A DNA stretch of 64,000 nucleotides from Glandiceps talaboti (lineage: Eukaryota > Hemichordata > Enteropneusta > Spengelidae): the NCBI RefSeq assembly GCF_964340395.1, contig NC_135549.1:14220842-14284841 (forward strand), in the 5' to 3' direction. Made by a program: the position numbers and the translations under genes. Positions 12,101-27,100 of the stretch are shown here, in pieces. Within the stretch, counting starts at the first letter, position 1. Each line of letters opens with the position of its first letter. Under the pieces are notes generated by a model that saw nothing but the letters and a program-made list of their open reading frames with translations, made no database searches and was not told where the DNA came from.

Positions 12101-15100
12101 CAATCTACCTTTAACTTAGTTTACCATAACATGAGACTTTGCAGTTAGTTTCACTGAATGTGATATCTCACACCACTGAAACTGCATGCTCATCTTGAAT
12201 CCCCGGTATACTCGGCTCAAAGTATGAGTCATCAGCATCCCGTCATCATGTCATTTCCTGGTCTACAAGATATCATGTTTCACTGTTAAAACCTGTTTCA
12301 CTTTTGCACAAAGTTCGGATTGGGTAACCCTACATTGTTGGCACAACACTTACAAATACATCAACTTGACCAGGTAGGTAAGTAATATCTTGAAGGTAGC
12401 ATCAATATGAAGCTACGGGCCATCAAATACATTTTTTTTTTAATGACAAATGATTTGTCTACAGTACAGGTCTTTCAAACTGAAACAAACACTTAACATG
12501 TAATTTATTACAGTACAGTGAATAAGATCACATGATACACTTTTCTAATAATTCATAGTTTTGCAAACATTCATTTTTTTGTGCGTACTTCCTGCACACC
12601 ATACTCTGACAAGCCCATTTCATTGAAACATTTCAAACACCCAGTTGACAAACTAGTCAATTTCCAAATTGTGTGGAAATTTTGTTTACAACAGTGGGAC
12701 TTGGATGGCAAAGAAGACCACATTCAACGACATACTGTGTATTACATAGTTTTGTACCAAGAACCTTTGCGATAACGTAAGTGTAAAACACAACGCACTT
12801 CATTTAAACTTTTTAAATGATTACCAAAAGTTGAAATATTTGATTTTAAGTTGCAATGGTTTGCTAAGTTTCACATTCCAGTGAGTGTGTTCCGAGTTTC
12901 AGATCAGTAAAAGTACACATGAAAATCACAACAGCTATCAGACCTTCCTTCTCTTCACTGAGACAACATTGTGTCTATATGCTGTAACCATTTCTATTTT
13001 GTTGGTATTTGTAAATATGCAATTCAATAAGTATTTATAAACATACGAAACCATTGTACATAAGATTCTAATTCAGCCATCTAATCAATTTATTCAAATC
13101 CTAGAAAATCTTTTATTTACCTACACCCCAACCAGTATTTGAGATAGAAGTATGTCCTGCAATGCTATTCATCTGTACTGTTTGTTAGTTTGGTTGAGTT
13201 TTTGCAATATTTCAATCTGGTTAGAATTAACCTTCAAAAAAAGTGTGAAAGATGTTTATTTTATCACAAGCAGGAAATATTTATTACATTTCGTCTAGAC
13301 TTGATTGACCTTCTTCAGTGGACTGAATGTTTTCACCTGGTCTTAATGACATCACATGGTTATTGTCAAGTACTTCAGAATTGAGAACGTGATGTGTGTG
13401 AAATCCCCCCCCCCCCCCCCATCAAGGTTCATGGTAGGCTTCTCTACACGTGTGATGTCATTATAAACACTCTGCGAAAACATTAAGTAAACTGAAGAAG
13501 TCAAAAGACAAAATATTTTGAAAAGGTAATATTTCCTGCTTGAGATAAAATAAGTTTCATTTACATCATGAATCCAATTCAATGAATCTCTTCACTTCTA
13601 TTCAAAAACGTATTTCACAAAAAAATGTCATACAAAATTTGATTTTTGTTTCTAAAATTGTCTATTGGTACAAAAGTGTGGATTATTTCTAGGTATGCAT
13701 CACAAAATGTATTTTATTACTTCCTCCTCAGTGTTCTGAAATATGTGTCTGTCAGCTACGATACATAACTAAGTAGATATCTTATGACCATTCAAATGAA
13801 CTTTGAACTGCTTATGCATTAAATCACCTGACTTTTCTGCTTTGTCACAAAGACTTTCCTGATTCGATATCTGTTACAGAAAGTACAGTTGGTGTATTAT
13901 CAGTTTGCAAGAGAAGCAAAGTACTGTAAATGTGAAAAAACAAAAAGGTAAGGTTTTTATCATGAAGTGTTTGAGTGCATGGTGATTGATATGGGAGCAA
14001 CAATCAAAATTTTGGTTTCATACTAAAATTGACACAGATTAAAGCATTGTTACAACATGTCGATATAAGCTATTTACAGTAGGTTGGACTTCCTGGTGTT
14101 GTGTACATTTCTTGGGGACTTTCAGTGTTTGACACTATCTTGATCACAGGGTGATTACATCCATACATTAGAGGCAACGATGCTATCACCCACTTGTGTA
14201 GTCACCACCACATCTAACCACAACAGTTTTAGTTTGTGTTTATCTTAGTAAGCCAAAACCTTGATTGCCACTGTTGCAAGATGGTAAAATCTGCTTAACT
14301 TCAGTGGGTATTTTACAAGGGTTCCCCACCAAAATTGTGGTCTGCTGTACGAAAATCTCTACAAATTTTACCAGATTTCCAATCTTGTTATCGGCGTTCT
14401 GAAAGTTTAGCAAATACACAAAGATGGACCATTTTGTTTGTCTCAAACAACAAGTGACCAGTCTAAAGCTACTCTTCATGATCCTAATCTCTCAAACTGA
14501 GCATTGAGAAATTTGCTGAAGTACGATCACAAAATTCAGCCAAAATGACATGTTGTGTTTATACATATCAAGTTTCAATGCATGTCACTGACATCTGAAT
14601 TGACAAACTCAAAAACTTCTGCTTTCCAGATTCATCGAGATGGCCAAACACTTCATATTTTCCATTCTGTTTGGGATGTACATGGTTTTCTGCTTCAAAT
14701 CGTGTTCATCTGAACCAGTCTGTAAAGTGTACAGCTACACTAAAGTTGACTGCGCAAATCGTAATTTCAAACATGTACCACCAAAGTTGCCATCAACTGC
14801 AACACATTTGGACATATCTTCGAATGTCATCACCAGTCTGCCATCACACAGTTTCGAAATGCTGACGAATCTGATAGAACTTGACCTCTCCTCAAACTGG
14901 ATTGCACAGCTTTCATCAGATTCCCTAACTGGATTGTCGTTACTGGAAACACTTGACCTGCGATCAAACCGATTGTTCACCATTCCTGATCGTACGTTTT
15001 CAAGCCTCAAAAACTTGAACTCACTCAACATTTCAGTCAACTTGCTTGTGAACTTGTCCCCATTAACATTTCATGGTTTAAGTAATTTACAAACACTTGA

Positions 15101-18100
15101 GTTAGGTTCGAATTTCATATCTGAATTATCAGATGATGCGTTCCAATATCTGACAAATTTGAAACACCTCTACATGGAAAGTAACATGCTGTCATGTTTT
15201 CCATACAAAGCACTGCTAAGATTGACAAATATTGAAGTTATCTTTTTCGATCTGAATGTAAACTTGGGAAACTGTTCTGCCATCAAACTGCAGGGTTTGC
15301 GAAAACTGCGTCACCTATCACTAAGTAGCTGCGGCATGCACGACGACAGTCTGCTTACATTCGAACCTGGGGATGCTCCCCTTCAAGAACTTGACCTGAC
15401 GTACAATGACATCAAAGGTATAGCTTCTGGAACATTCACTAAAATACGAAATATACCAGCACTTTACCTGGCACGGAATACTATGACAGCAGATACCATA
15501 GAAACATCACTGTACGACTTCCAGGAGTCTGACATCAAGGTCCTCAGTTTGGATGGACAAGTTGAACCTATGCTTGTCATCACAAACACAACTTTCAAAG
15601 GACTAGAAACTACATTATTGGAAGAACTATACTTTCCATCCAATGACTTACTAAATCTTCCTGATGGTGTATTTCAATGGCTACCACAATTGAAACTGTT
15701 GGATCTCAGTCGTAATAATTTCAACAGTCTATCCAGAAGAGTATTTGCAGGGCTCCACAATTTAACCACTTTAAGAATGGAAGTAAACCATTTTCAGAAT
15801 ATTACAGAATTATTACAGAGTTTATACGAATTACCATCTCTACAAGAGCTTTTTCTGCTGGATAACCAACTGAAAGGAGAGATTCCTGCCAAATCTTTCG
15901 CTAAACTTGGATCACTTCGCCAACTTGATCTATCCTATAACACACTCACTCTCAACTCCGACAGTTTCAATAATTTATCACAACTTCAAACTCTGGATCT
16001 TTCTCAGAATTCTTTGGCTTATTTACCACACAAAGTATTTTCAGATTTGGTGTCGCTAAAATCCCTCAATTTGAAAGGTAATGAACTGAAGGACAATGAC
16101 TTTGTGTATACCAACCATCCTTTTGACAACCTAGCAAGAGTTACGACTTTAAAGTTGAGCAATCCACGAATACAGTTTCTCCATCTAGAGGATTTACAAT
16201 CTCTTCAGGTGTTGAACATTTTTGGTAGCGATTACCAAATGGAATTTTGTTATGATGATCTGAACTTTAACGACTTGTCAAAAGCAAACTTGTCGAATCT
16301 TGCTGAACTTTATATTCACACCATGTGCATAACCACAGTCTCTGGTTCTGGTGTCACAGACATGTTTCCAAGCATGCGTGTTCTTTTCATGAAAGATGTA
16401 CCACTACATGACAAGACCACAAATGATTTCTCAACATTTCTTGGTACATTTGAGAACTTACAAGAGATTTATCTTAAATATTGTGAGGTTCGTCTCTTTG
16501 AAATGATTCCGTACACATTGAGTAAATTACACACACTCGACTTATCTCACAACAGTATATCGCATATCACATCAAAACAAATCCAATCTCACCCTCACCT
16601 ACGATTTCTAAATATCCAGAACAATCTCTTCCACTGTTCTGATTGCAAAATGAAAGATTTTGTGGAGTGGATGAAAACTGATGATGTTATACAACTAAAA
16701 AATGCCCAACAATATTCATGTGCATCGCCAATCAGTAAAGATGGCACTTTGCTCTACAACCTAGCTTTTGGACTAGAATGTAATTTAATATTTATGGTAG
16801 CCATTCCTGTATCAGCTGCTCTTATATTTCTAGCACTCTGTATTTCTCTCTGTATTTACTTTCGTTGGCGGATAAGATATCTCATTTTCCAGATCAAACT
16901 AAAATTCGGTGGTTATGAACCACTTCCCAATGAAGAATCAGCTGAACGGCAACCACTCGACAAACAATATGATGCTTTTGTTTGTTACAACAAAAATGAC
17001 AGATCCTGGGTCATGCAACAATTAGTTCCAAATTTGGAGAAAATTGATCCACCAAATTTCAAACTCTGTCTGCATGAACGTGACTTCATACCCGGCATGG
17101 ACAACTTTGAAAATATTCTGGAGAGTATTGAGAAAAGTCACAAAACTATGTTGATACTGTCACCTGGCTTTGCACAAAGTGAGTGGTGTTATTTTGAGAT
17201 GAGAATGGCACTAGACAAACTATTCACTGGCAACAGAGATGTTCTTCTTTTGGTGATGTTGGAAGATATCCCAGACGACAAACTGCCAAGAGTTTTACGA
17301 ACAATCTTTCTGACCAGGAAGTATATAAAATGGCCAGAGAATGAGTCTGGAAGACAATTATTCTGGGAGGAACTGAAAGTTGCACTAAGAAGTGACAACA
17401 AGGTGAACAGAGTGACCGATATTTAAAAGATTGGCTATCAATGTCTTCACTCTTTACCTTCAAGGTAGTACTCAAAATATTACTTCAAGCACAAAGCTCA
17501 ACTTAAAACAACTTATTCTTGATTCCAATTTTCAATAGCAAACAAAGTGATCTAAAGACACTAGCGATTGCTCAAGCATCACACAAATTTTCCAAATATG
17601 GGCATCACTTGATTCCAAATATGGGCATCACTTGATTCCAAATATGGGCATCACTTGATTTCAAATATGGGCTTCACTTGATTCCAAATATGGGCATCAC
17701 TTGAATCCAAATATTGGCCTCACTTGAGAGCAAAGTGTGTTCAGAATATATATGACACAAAGCACATGGAGATATTTCAGTTTAGTCTGTTTTTGTAATC
17801 TATAAGATTGCATCACATTTTATGTACAGTATTTCATTTTTAAGACAAGCTAATTTTACTAGCACTTGTCTGCTAGTTAAAAACTTCGAAGTCACTTCAT
17901 GCTCTACACTGTATATACAGAAGTTATGTACTTGTCATTTTGTAGTCTGTTAGAAAACTTTTGCATCATATAATACCCCAGTAGCAAGTTATGCAAGTCA
18001 AAAAATCAGTAACACATCAATACGTCAACAAGTTCAAACCAGTCTACTCTACAAACAGAAGCTGGTATCTTTATTTGAAACTATGAAAAATTTCTGAAAA

Positions 18101-21100
18101 TTTTCATTACTATTATCAAATTTGACAAATTGGAAATATTTGCTTTTGTTTGTAAGCAGTATTTCTCCTGAGCCAGATTTCTTTCAGTTTTCACTTTGCA
18201 GAGTGTTTCTTTTTAATAGTGGATATTTTTACACAATTCTATTAGTCTGTAAGATACAATGTGTCATGCTGCCATATCAGCCAGCACTTGTGTAATGACA
18301 GTCAGTCATGATTTCGGCTGATTGACACTGATGAGATGACAATAAACTGAGACTTTCAGGCACAAGATCAGTTTATCCACTGAGTAATGTCAAATACTGT
18401 ATGACAAAACCCTAGGATGTATGAGTGTAAGTGTGGCGTACTTGAGGTATTGACATGAGTAGTTGCAGTTCTCTGTGGCTGTGTACTTTTCTCAACCATA
18501 ATTTGGCTTATTTGCACAATGCCTATAATTTCGCAAGAGGCAAAAATCTTTCATAAATTGTGTAAGTTTTGCTTCAAAACATAATTTTGTTTGTGTGTCC
18601 CTAGTTACTGGCTAGGTTTATGTAGTGTGGGAACCTAGGGCACTAAATGTGTGCATCAAACAATTGCTGCACTTCAGCACTGCAGCAATTCTCACTATTA
18701 ACCCTCTAGGTGTTAGACCCTTGAGCAATTCTGCTGAATTTAAAAGCGAACATAGGTCGAGGACTGGAGTTGTGCGCAAGAGGTACACTAACAGTCATAC
18801 TTTAGTTTCTTGTTTGGCAACTTTCCAAGCACAGATCCGAGGTCTTACTACACAACTACCCTGAAAATTTACACTGTAATTGCCACTATTTACCCTTTAC
18901 TTCCATATTACAGCAACTGAGTGTAAACCTAGATATTTTCACTGCTAGAAAATTTTGTTATTTTACCGTCTTCAGCTAGTTCTCAGAGACTAATTTTTAA
19001 AAAATTACCAGACTAGCATTGTTTTCATGTACAAGAAGGCATTTTAATCACTATTTATTTTTGCGTTTTTAGCAAAATTAGTGAAAATAAGTTTTTAGCA
19101 AAAATTTCCAGTTTTACAGTATTAACACCTATGACTACCACAACACACATCAGTTTAAACAACTTACTTGTCAGTTCCAGTTTCCATAGTTTCTGCTATC
19201 TCTTTATCTACATCTTCATCATCATCATCACTACTACTATCATAACGGAAAACTTTCGGTTGCCATGGTGCTTTCATCAAGGGAACAGAAACAGGTGGTT
19301 CTTCTTCCTTCAAGTTATTATCAACGTCAGCTTCTATGGAGAAGACAATATGACATTCATAATGTATGGTAGTATGTCAAACGTCCTTGACTGGTTTCTA
19401 ACCCATCAAGAAATTTGAATACAGTTACCAGTATGTTAAAAAACACAAATAATGACTTTCAGAATAGTATTTCTGTTCCTACTTTGGTTTTTGAACCAAT
19501 AGAAGGAAGGATTGACACTGTGCATTACAATGAACGTGAACAGATTCTGAGTAGTTTATCAAATTATTACAGTTCAAATAAATTGGGATATGTAACTTAC
19601 AACTATGTGTGTATGAAATCATGAATGTAATATTCTCATGTTCTAAAAGAAATGAAAAATAAAATTTCAGGGTTGCGAGTTTTAATAGCTAAACTTTCTT
19701 AATATCAATAAATTCACCTTTGGAAATTTGGACTGACAATAATGTAATCTACTTGACTAACAAGTAAGAGTTTTTGAGAAGAATTAATGATAATAATAGT
19801 AATAATAACCTATAATTTGTCCAAATAAATTCAGTAATTTGTTGAATGGTCACCATAAGAGCTGCGCCCTAGTGTTCAAGAAGCAGGAGGAACCAGAATA
19901 CCCTGGGAAAACTTATGTTGTTCGACAGGGTGAAACTGAGCATCACCCTTCTTACATGTAGACTTGGTTATACATTTTAATCAAACCCAGCCGACACTTC
20001 GCAGGTTTGAACCCCAGACTGCAGAGGCAAGAGGCGTACGTGCTAACTGCTCGGCCACCAACAACCCTTGTGGTTGAATGTACAGAGAATTTGTAAAATT
20101 TAGTCCTATTTTAATGAAATTTTGAATGCCTTAAAATGTGGCAAAACTTGGCAAAAAGTCAACACGAACGAAAGCCCTGCAGTTTTTACCAATAGTTTTA
20201 TCTTTGTCGTCGTTGAAGAAACCAAAACTGAATCCTTTGTCTTCATCAAAGACTTCTTTCAGATTTTCACTGACTTCAAAAAATTTCTCTTCAGACACTT
20301 CAGGTAATTCCTCCTCCTTTTGTTCCTTCTTGTCTGCTTTCTTCTCACTTAACAGAAATTAAAACAAAACAATTGAACAGAAATTCATGAGGATTATTTA
20401 TATGAAACTACCCTGTAGTGCGTGTATGGAAAACAGATCTTTCTCACCCAAAAATATCCAACTTATGGAGACCAAAAGACTTGTAAACTTATTTCACACA
20501 AGCAGTTGTACTTATGATGAATGCATGCCTGAGCTTTCGATGATTCGTCACTTGCTATACACCTGATCCACCCAATTGTCATTAAATATACAAGCTCTGT
20601 ATTCTTCTTGTTTTCTGTCATCCAAAATAGCATCACACAAGAAGTCACTGAGCAGAGGCACACAAAGACCTAACATGACATCAAGAATCGCTTTGAAATC
20701 AAACCAGGAAAAACTGCATGATTACACCATCTTGAACAGCGCCCTCTATCCAAATATGTGAGAAATACCTACCTCATTTTCTGATCCTTTTTGCCTGTTT
20801 CATATTGTTCATGGTCTTTCTTGGTGGGGTCAAAATGTAATTTAGTGATATCCCTAGGAGAAATTCAGATAGAGTGTTAAATTGTTTTCCATTGCATCAT
20901 ATGCTGTACTTTTATATGCTATAAACTGTGTTTAAAATACAGAAGACTACATCCATAAGTGTACATGGATGGTTTGTAGATACTTTAGCATATTACCTCA
21001 TAATCTGCATGTAAGCTTTGAGGTCAACACATTTTTCATTATTACATATTTTGTGTAAAAAAAAAATACTACTTCGTATTCAAAGGAAATTTTCAGAATC

Positions 21101-24100
21101 AGCTGTCATACATGTGTAAGACAGTATTTCACAACAAAAGAAAAGAAGTAACTAAATCAAGAACAAACACTTTTTGTTGAAAATATAAAAAAGATTCTAA
21201 ATGTTTATCAAGTTTGGTCCAACTGTTCATGTGTCTTACTTGAAATTACTTTTCTTGACAGTAGTAGATGTGCTAAGGAAGGCTTTAGTTCCTATAACTT
21301 GTTGTAAAATTGACATTTCTTTGCTTTTTTCTTCTGCCAGGTTGTAGTCCTCCATTTCTGCAGTGCTATCACCATCGTCATCATTTGTGTCAGTTTTAGT
21401 TTTGTTCTCATCAGACTCTGAATCTAGTTACGTAAAGACACGGATGTAAACGTGATAATTTACAGTCAATGGATTCAGAGCATGAGAACAGAATGTCATA
21501 TACACAATATTAAACCTGCATGTGCTGTAACTTGGGTGTTATTCTTTGATCAAACAACCAATAATAAATTCACTGAAAATAGTTAAAGTGGCCATATTGG
21601 ATGAGGAATGGGCATTTATTTTGGATTTTTAATGTATAAAACAATTTTATCATGGCTTCTTACTTGAAAAATCAGTGTGCAACAACAAAGAACAAGTCTG
21701 TGTTTGTCACTCATTACACAGTAAAAAGCTAAAAAAAAATGTGTAAAATGTATGTTATTATACGTACAATAACAAACATTTTACCTATTTATTGATCTTT
21801 TGTAATTTATTGAGTTACAAACACAGACATGGCATATGTTATTTCAAATTGATTTTTCAAGTAGGACGTCATGATAAAATTGTTTTATAAATTAAAAATC
21901 CAGAATGAATACCCAATTCTCATCCATATGGCCACTTTAACATATCAATAATTAGACACTGTATGTGTCAGTTAGAGATCTACTTTAGCTATACGTGGTA
22001 TGTTGAAATCGTGATTCACTGGGGGCACTGAAACCCAAAAATCAATTTGACTGGATATATTACACTATACTATGTATACAGCTACACATATGTTTTACCA
22101 ACATGTGATTCAATACTGTGCAGGATTTATGATATTACAATTTAGTCATTGTATCTCACAAAATTTTTCCTCCAAAAAATATTCCAGTTGCAGCTAGTGC
22201 AGCCTTAAATACAAATAGCTGTAACTGACATGTTTTAAATTTAATGTAACTATTAACTGATTCTCACCCTCTTCGTCACTATCAAGGAACCGTTCATCTA
22301 ATTTGAATCTTTCATCTCTGGAAAAGCGTTCTTGTAACTTCATAAGCTGGTGGAAAAAGAGGACAAACCATACTTTACAAAACAGCATCTTTGTATATTA
22401 CATCATCACGTCGTCGTCATAGCAGCTTGGTATTTAACAAACACAGAATATTGATATCTAAGTTCTAATCACGTTCTCTGTCACAAACATGAAGAAATAG
22501 TTCATTTTCATAACAAGGTCTTCTTTATCAATTGTACCAGTGCTATCAGGAAATGGTGTTCTTTATTACTTGTACCAGTGCTATCAGAATATGTGGTTTT
22601 ATATCAGTGTCACCTGTCAAAAGTTGTATATTTCACCATAAATAACTGGAATTCTAAATGCTATTACGGAGTGGCACTGGAATGTCAACACATGCTAAAG
22701 AAAGCATAACCCTCTCCTTAATATCACTTCAAGTTCATACTGTAGATATCATGTCACTTACATTTTACATCTTAAAGTAGTTTAATACAGAGAGGCCAGT
22801 TCTTACACTTGGTTGATTAGACGAAGTATAAATACTTGCTTCAAGACAAACATACATTCAAATAATTTCAGGCACTGTGTAGAATTCTCTACAAACAGTG
22901 ATTGCATCAGCCATTGATGATTGATAAAATTACCTTCTGTTGAAACCAAACATACCTTTTGACCTGATTTGCCCTCGTACTGAGCTTTGATTTCAAACCT
23001 GTCAATATCACTATGGTTACCATCCTCATCACTGTTATCATCATCACTATCAAAGAGTGTCATCTTTTCCTTTCCATCCTTCTTCAGCTTCTCTTTCTTA
23101 TCAGATTCCATTGGTTCCTTAGCAACAGAAAAAAAGGGATGAAATACACTGTAAACATCTAATAAACATAAAATAAGAACAGCAGACACTTTTGGAGTTT
23201 TTTGAGATTTTGATGTTATGGTTGCCATGGACACTTGTGTTCTCAATTCTTGCTTCACTTGTACACAAATAAATCTTCATAGCATTCTCTCACTGACCTA
23301 ATACATAACAAAACATGAATTTTCGATCTACAAATGATTCTACTTCTCACCTTGTCTGCATTTTCACTACTCTTCTTTTCTTCTTGTCCTGTGTCGTCTG
23401 CACTGTCTTCACCATCAGAACCAAAAAAGACATGTTTACCTGAACTCTGTTTGGAATCCTACAAAGTCAAACCATACAACACTTTAATACACAAATTTAC
23501 TTGTAATACAGGATTAATTTCAACATTGTACAGATTTTTGTAAAATATGGAAGAGCAATTTTGATGTTTTGAGTTTGAAATGGGCATTGACTTTTATGCA
23601 TATCTCTTTTTTTCTGTATACCTTCCTTTCTTTAGCAAATGGTAAGACAAATCACACCAAAAGTTTATGAAATTTAGACAAATAAAGTAAACATCCAGTA
23701 CAACAGAACTGATGACATAAACATCCACTTTAACGATGTACAACTATAGAACTGATGACATACATAGAAACTGTTGTGATGCAGAACTACAGAATTGATG
23801 ACATAAACATCCACTTTCATGATGTACAACTACAAAACTGATGACATACACACACCTTACTTGAGTGACCAATGTGAGTACAAATCTAAAACTTTTGGCT
23901 TGACCAGTTTAACGTGCTATCTGTTTGTCACTACATACGGCCCAAGGACAACATTTAAATAACCAATATAAAGACTATTATAATGCAAGGTACATCTCAT
24001 GTGACAGTTAGTGATAACAACCTAAATCTCAATTTACAACCATTCATTTTAGAGAACTATGAGCAGCCTCCTATCTACATGACAAATTTGAGAAGATGAA

Positions 24101-27100
24101 ATAAGGTTGATGACTTACCACACTAGCCAGAGCTTCTTTAATCAGCATCTTCTGTTTTTGTAAACTTTCTTGTTTCTCACGTAAAGATTCCAGACGTTTC
24201 TGATTGGATAAAACATGTTTGTCTTGCTTAGTTTTTATCTTCTTTTTCTCCTTCTCTTTTGTTTTGTCTTTCTTTTTCTTTTTCCCTTTGTCAGCTTGAT
24301 CAGCATTTTCCTCACCTTGTGTTTTATCACTAGTATCATCTTGTGTGCTGCCAGCATCTGATGGTTTGTCGACTTCTGTTTCTGCTAAATCGTTTGCTTC
24401 ATCGGGTGTTTCAATATCTTTCTTCTTAGAAACTGGTGTTTGTAAGTCTTCATCTAAAGTTCGTCTCTGATCTTTAGTTCTTTCAATCAGGTTCTCCTCA
24501 CTGTCCACCTTGTTGCTAGGTGAAGTGTTTTGGTTGCTAGGTGGCACTTTCTGGTCACTAGGTGTATTTTTTGTGTTACTACACACATTTTTGACTGACT
24601 GACAAATGTTGTCAGTGTCAGCAGAGCCAACAGATTCAACATCAGATTCCTCTAACTTCTCTGTATGACTTTTCGTAGCCTTCTCAGAAGTTTTGGTCTT
24701 TGGTGTAGCTTTCCTCTCACCAGGAGTCATAGTCATTGACTCACTGATTTCAGAATCACTCTTTTCTGTCAAGTCGGATTTTTTGACAAGCTTTGATTTC
24801 TTTTCTTTCTTTTTCTTCTTAGTGTTAGTTTCTGGAGTGTCATTTTCAGTAGGTACAGTTTTAATTTCATCTGTATCTATTCTTTTTTTCTTTTTGACAC
24901 TTTTTACAGATGTACAAATTTCATCAGTATCGGCTGATCCACATGATTCAACATCCGAGTCTTTCCCATCAACTCCAGTTTTAGTTCTTTTCTTACTTTC
25001 TGATAATTTACTTTTCTTTGGTTTCATTTCTTTAGGTGTAACATTTTCACTAACAACTTCAAGGGAATTATTTTCATCGTTGTCATCTTTATGGATGGCT
25101 GACATATTTTCAAGTCTCTCCTTCAAAGACTTGTCATATTCCAACCGATCTAACAGATCTTCTTCTCTTGCAAAGAAATCATCTTTGAAATCATAAAACT
25201 TTGACACAGATGACACATGCTTCTCTTCAGTTTCTTGAAATGTTTCTTTTTCAATGTCTGAATTAGTTTGTCTCTGCACATCCTCACAGACTGTTTCAGT
25301 AACCATGGTAACATCTTTATCAGTTATTGTCTTGTCTAGTATCAGAAAGTCACTTTCATCTAAACTTTCACCTGTTTTCATACTTTCTGTCTTTCTCAAA
25401 GTTTTGGTTTTAGGTGTGCTTTTATCAACATCAGATTCTTTCAGTTTTTCCATACGACTTTTTGTTGTCTTCTCCAAAGTTTTGGTTTTTATTGTAGCTT
25501 TACCCTCACCTGGAGTCATAGTCACTGACTCACTGATTTCAGCATCACTCTTTTCTGTCAAGTCGGATTTTTTGACAAGCTTTGATTTCTTTTCTTTCTT
25601 TTTCTTCTTAGTTTTAGTTTCTGGAGTGTCCTTTTCAGTAGGTACAGTTTTAATTTCATCTGTATCTATTCTTTTTTTCTTCTTGACACTTTTTACAGAT
25701 GTACAAATGTCATCAGTGTCAGCTGATCCACATGATTCAACATCCGAATCTTTCCCATCAACTCCAGTTTTAGTTCTTTTCTTACTTTCTGATAATTTAC
25801 TTTTCTTTGGTTTCATTTCTTTAGGTGTAACATTTTCACTAACAACTTCAAGGGAATCATTTTCATCATTGTCATCTTTATGGACTGTTGACATATTTTC
25901 AAGTCTCTCCTTCAAAGACTTGTCATATTCCAACCGATCTAACAGATCTTCTTCTCTTGCAAAGAAATCATCTTTAAAATCATAAAACTTTGACATAGAT
26001 GACACAAGCTTCTCTTCAGTTTCTTGAAATGTTTCTTTTTCAATGTCTGAATTAGTTTGTCTCTGCACATCCTCACAGACTGTTTCAGTAACCATGGTAA
26101 CATCTTTATTAGTTACTGTCTTGTCTAGTATCAGAAAGTCACTTTCATCTAAATTTTCACCTGTTTTCATACTTTCTGTCATTCTCAAAGTTTTGGTTTT
26201 AGGTGTGCTTTTTCTCTCACTTGGTGTACTTTTAACTGACTCAATAACATCTTCAGTATTGGTTGATTTCACATTATCAACATCAGACTCTCTCAGTTTT
26301 TCTGTACGTCTTTTTGTTGTCTTCTCCAAAGTTTTGGTTTTTATTGTAGCTTTACCCTCACCTGGAGTCATACTCACTGACTCACTGATTTCAGCATCAC
26401 TCTTTTCTGTCTTGTCGGATTTTTTGGCAAGCTTTGGTTTCTTTTCTTTCTTTTTCTTCTTAGTTTTAGTTTCTGGAGTGTCATTTTCAGTAGGTACAGT
26501 TTTAATTTCATCTGTATCTATTCTTTTTTTCTTCTTGACACTTTTTACAGATGTACAAATGTCATCAGTGTCGGCTGATCCACATGATTCAACATCTGAG
26601 TCTTTCCCATCAACTCCAGTTTTAGTTCTTTTCTTACTTTCTGATAATTTACTTTTCTTTGGTTTCATTTCTTTAGGTGTAACATTTTCACTAACAACTT
26701 CAAAGGAATCATTTTCATCATTGTCATCTTTATGGACTGTTGACATATTTTCAAGTCTCTCCTTCAAAGACTTGTCATATTCCAACCGATCTAACAGATC
26801 TTCTTCTCTTGCAAAGAAATCATCTTTGAAATCATAAAACTTTGACATAGATGACATATATTCCTTTTCAGTTTGTTGAAATGTTTCTGTGTCTGAATAA
26901 GTTTGTCTTTCTACATCTTCGCATGCAGTTTCAGTAACCATGGCAACATCTTCATCAGGAATTGTCCGGTCTAGTATCAAACAGTCACTTTCCTCTACAT
27001 CTTCACTTGACTTTACCCTTTTTGGAGTCTTTTCCTTTCTTAAAAGTTTTCTTTTTTCCTTTGTCTTCCCTTTCTTGATCTTCTCTCCGGTTGATCCAGA

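Noticed and set aside
14240-14479. Minus-strand ORF upstream of the TLR as a NOL8 exon
   Set aside because: NOL8 exons on both sides already join in phase, and the ORF shows no NOL8 similarity or suitable splice sites.
20000-20060. Possible tRNA gene
   Set aside because: Has A and B boxes but not a complete cloverleaf, and is followed by a SINE body and repeat tail.
24693-26837. Three long plus-strand open frames (167, 243 and 264 codons), rich in Phe, Ser, Val and Leu
   Set aside because: They are the antisense of the repeated Lys/Glu/Asp/Ser-rich NOL8 exon, whose codons read backwards rarely give stops. They repeat only because NOL8 is triplicated there.
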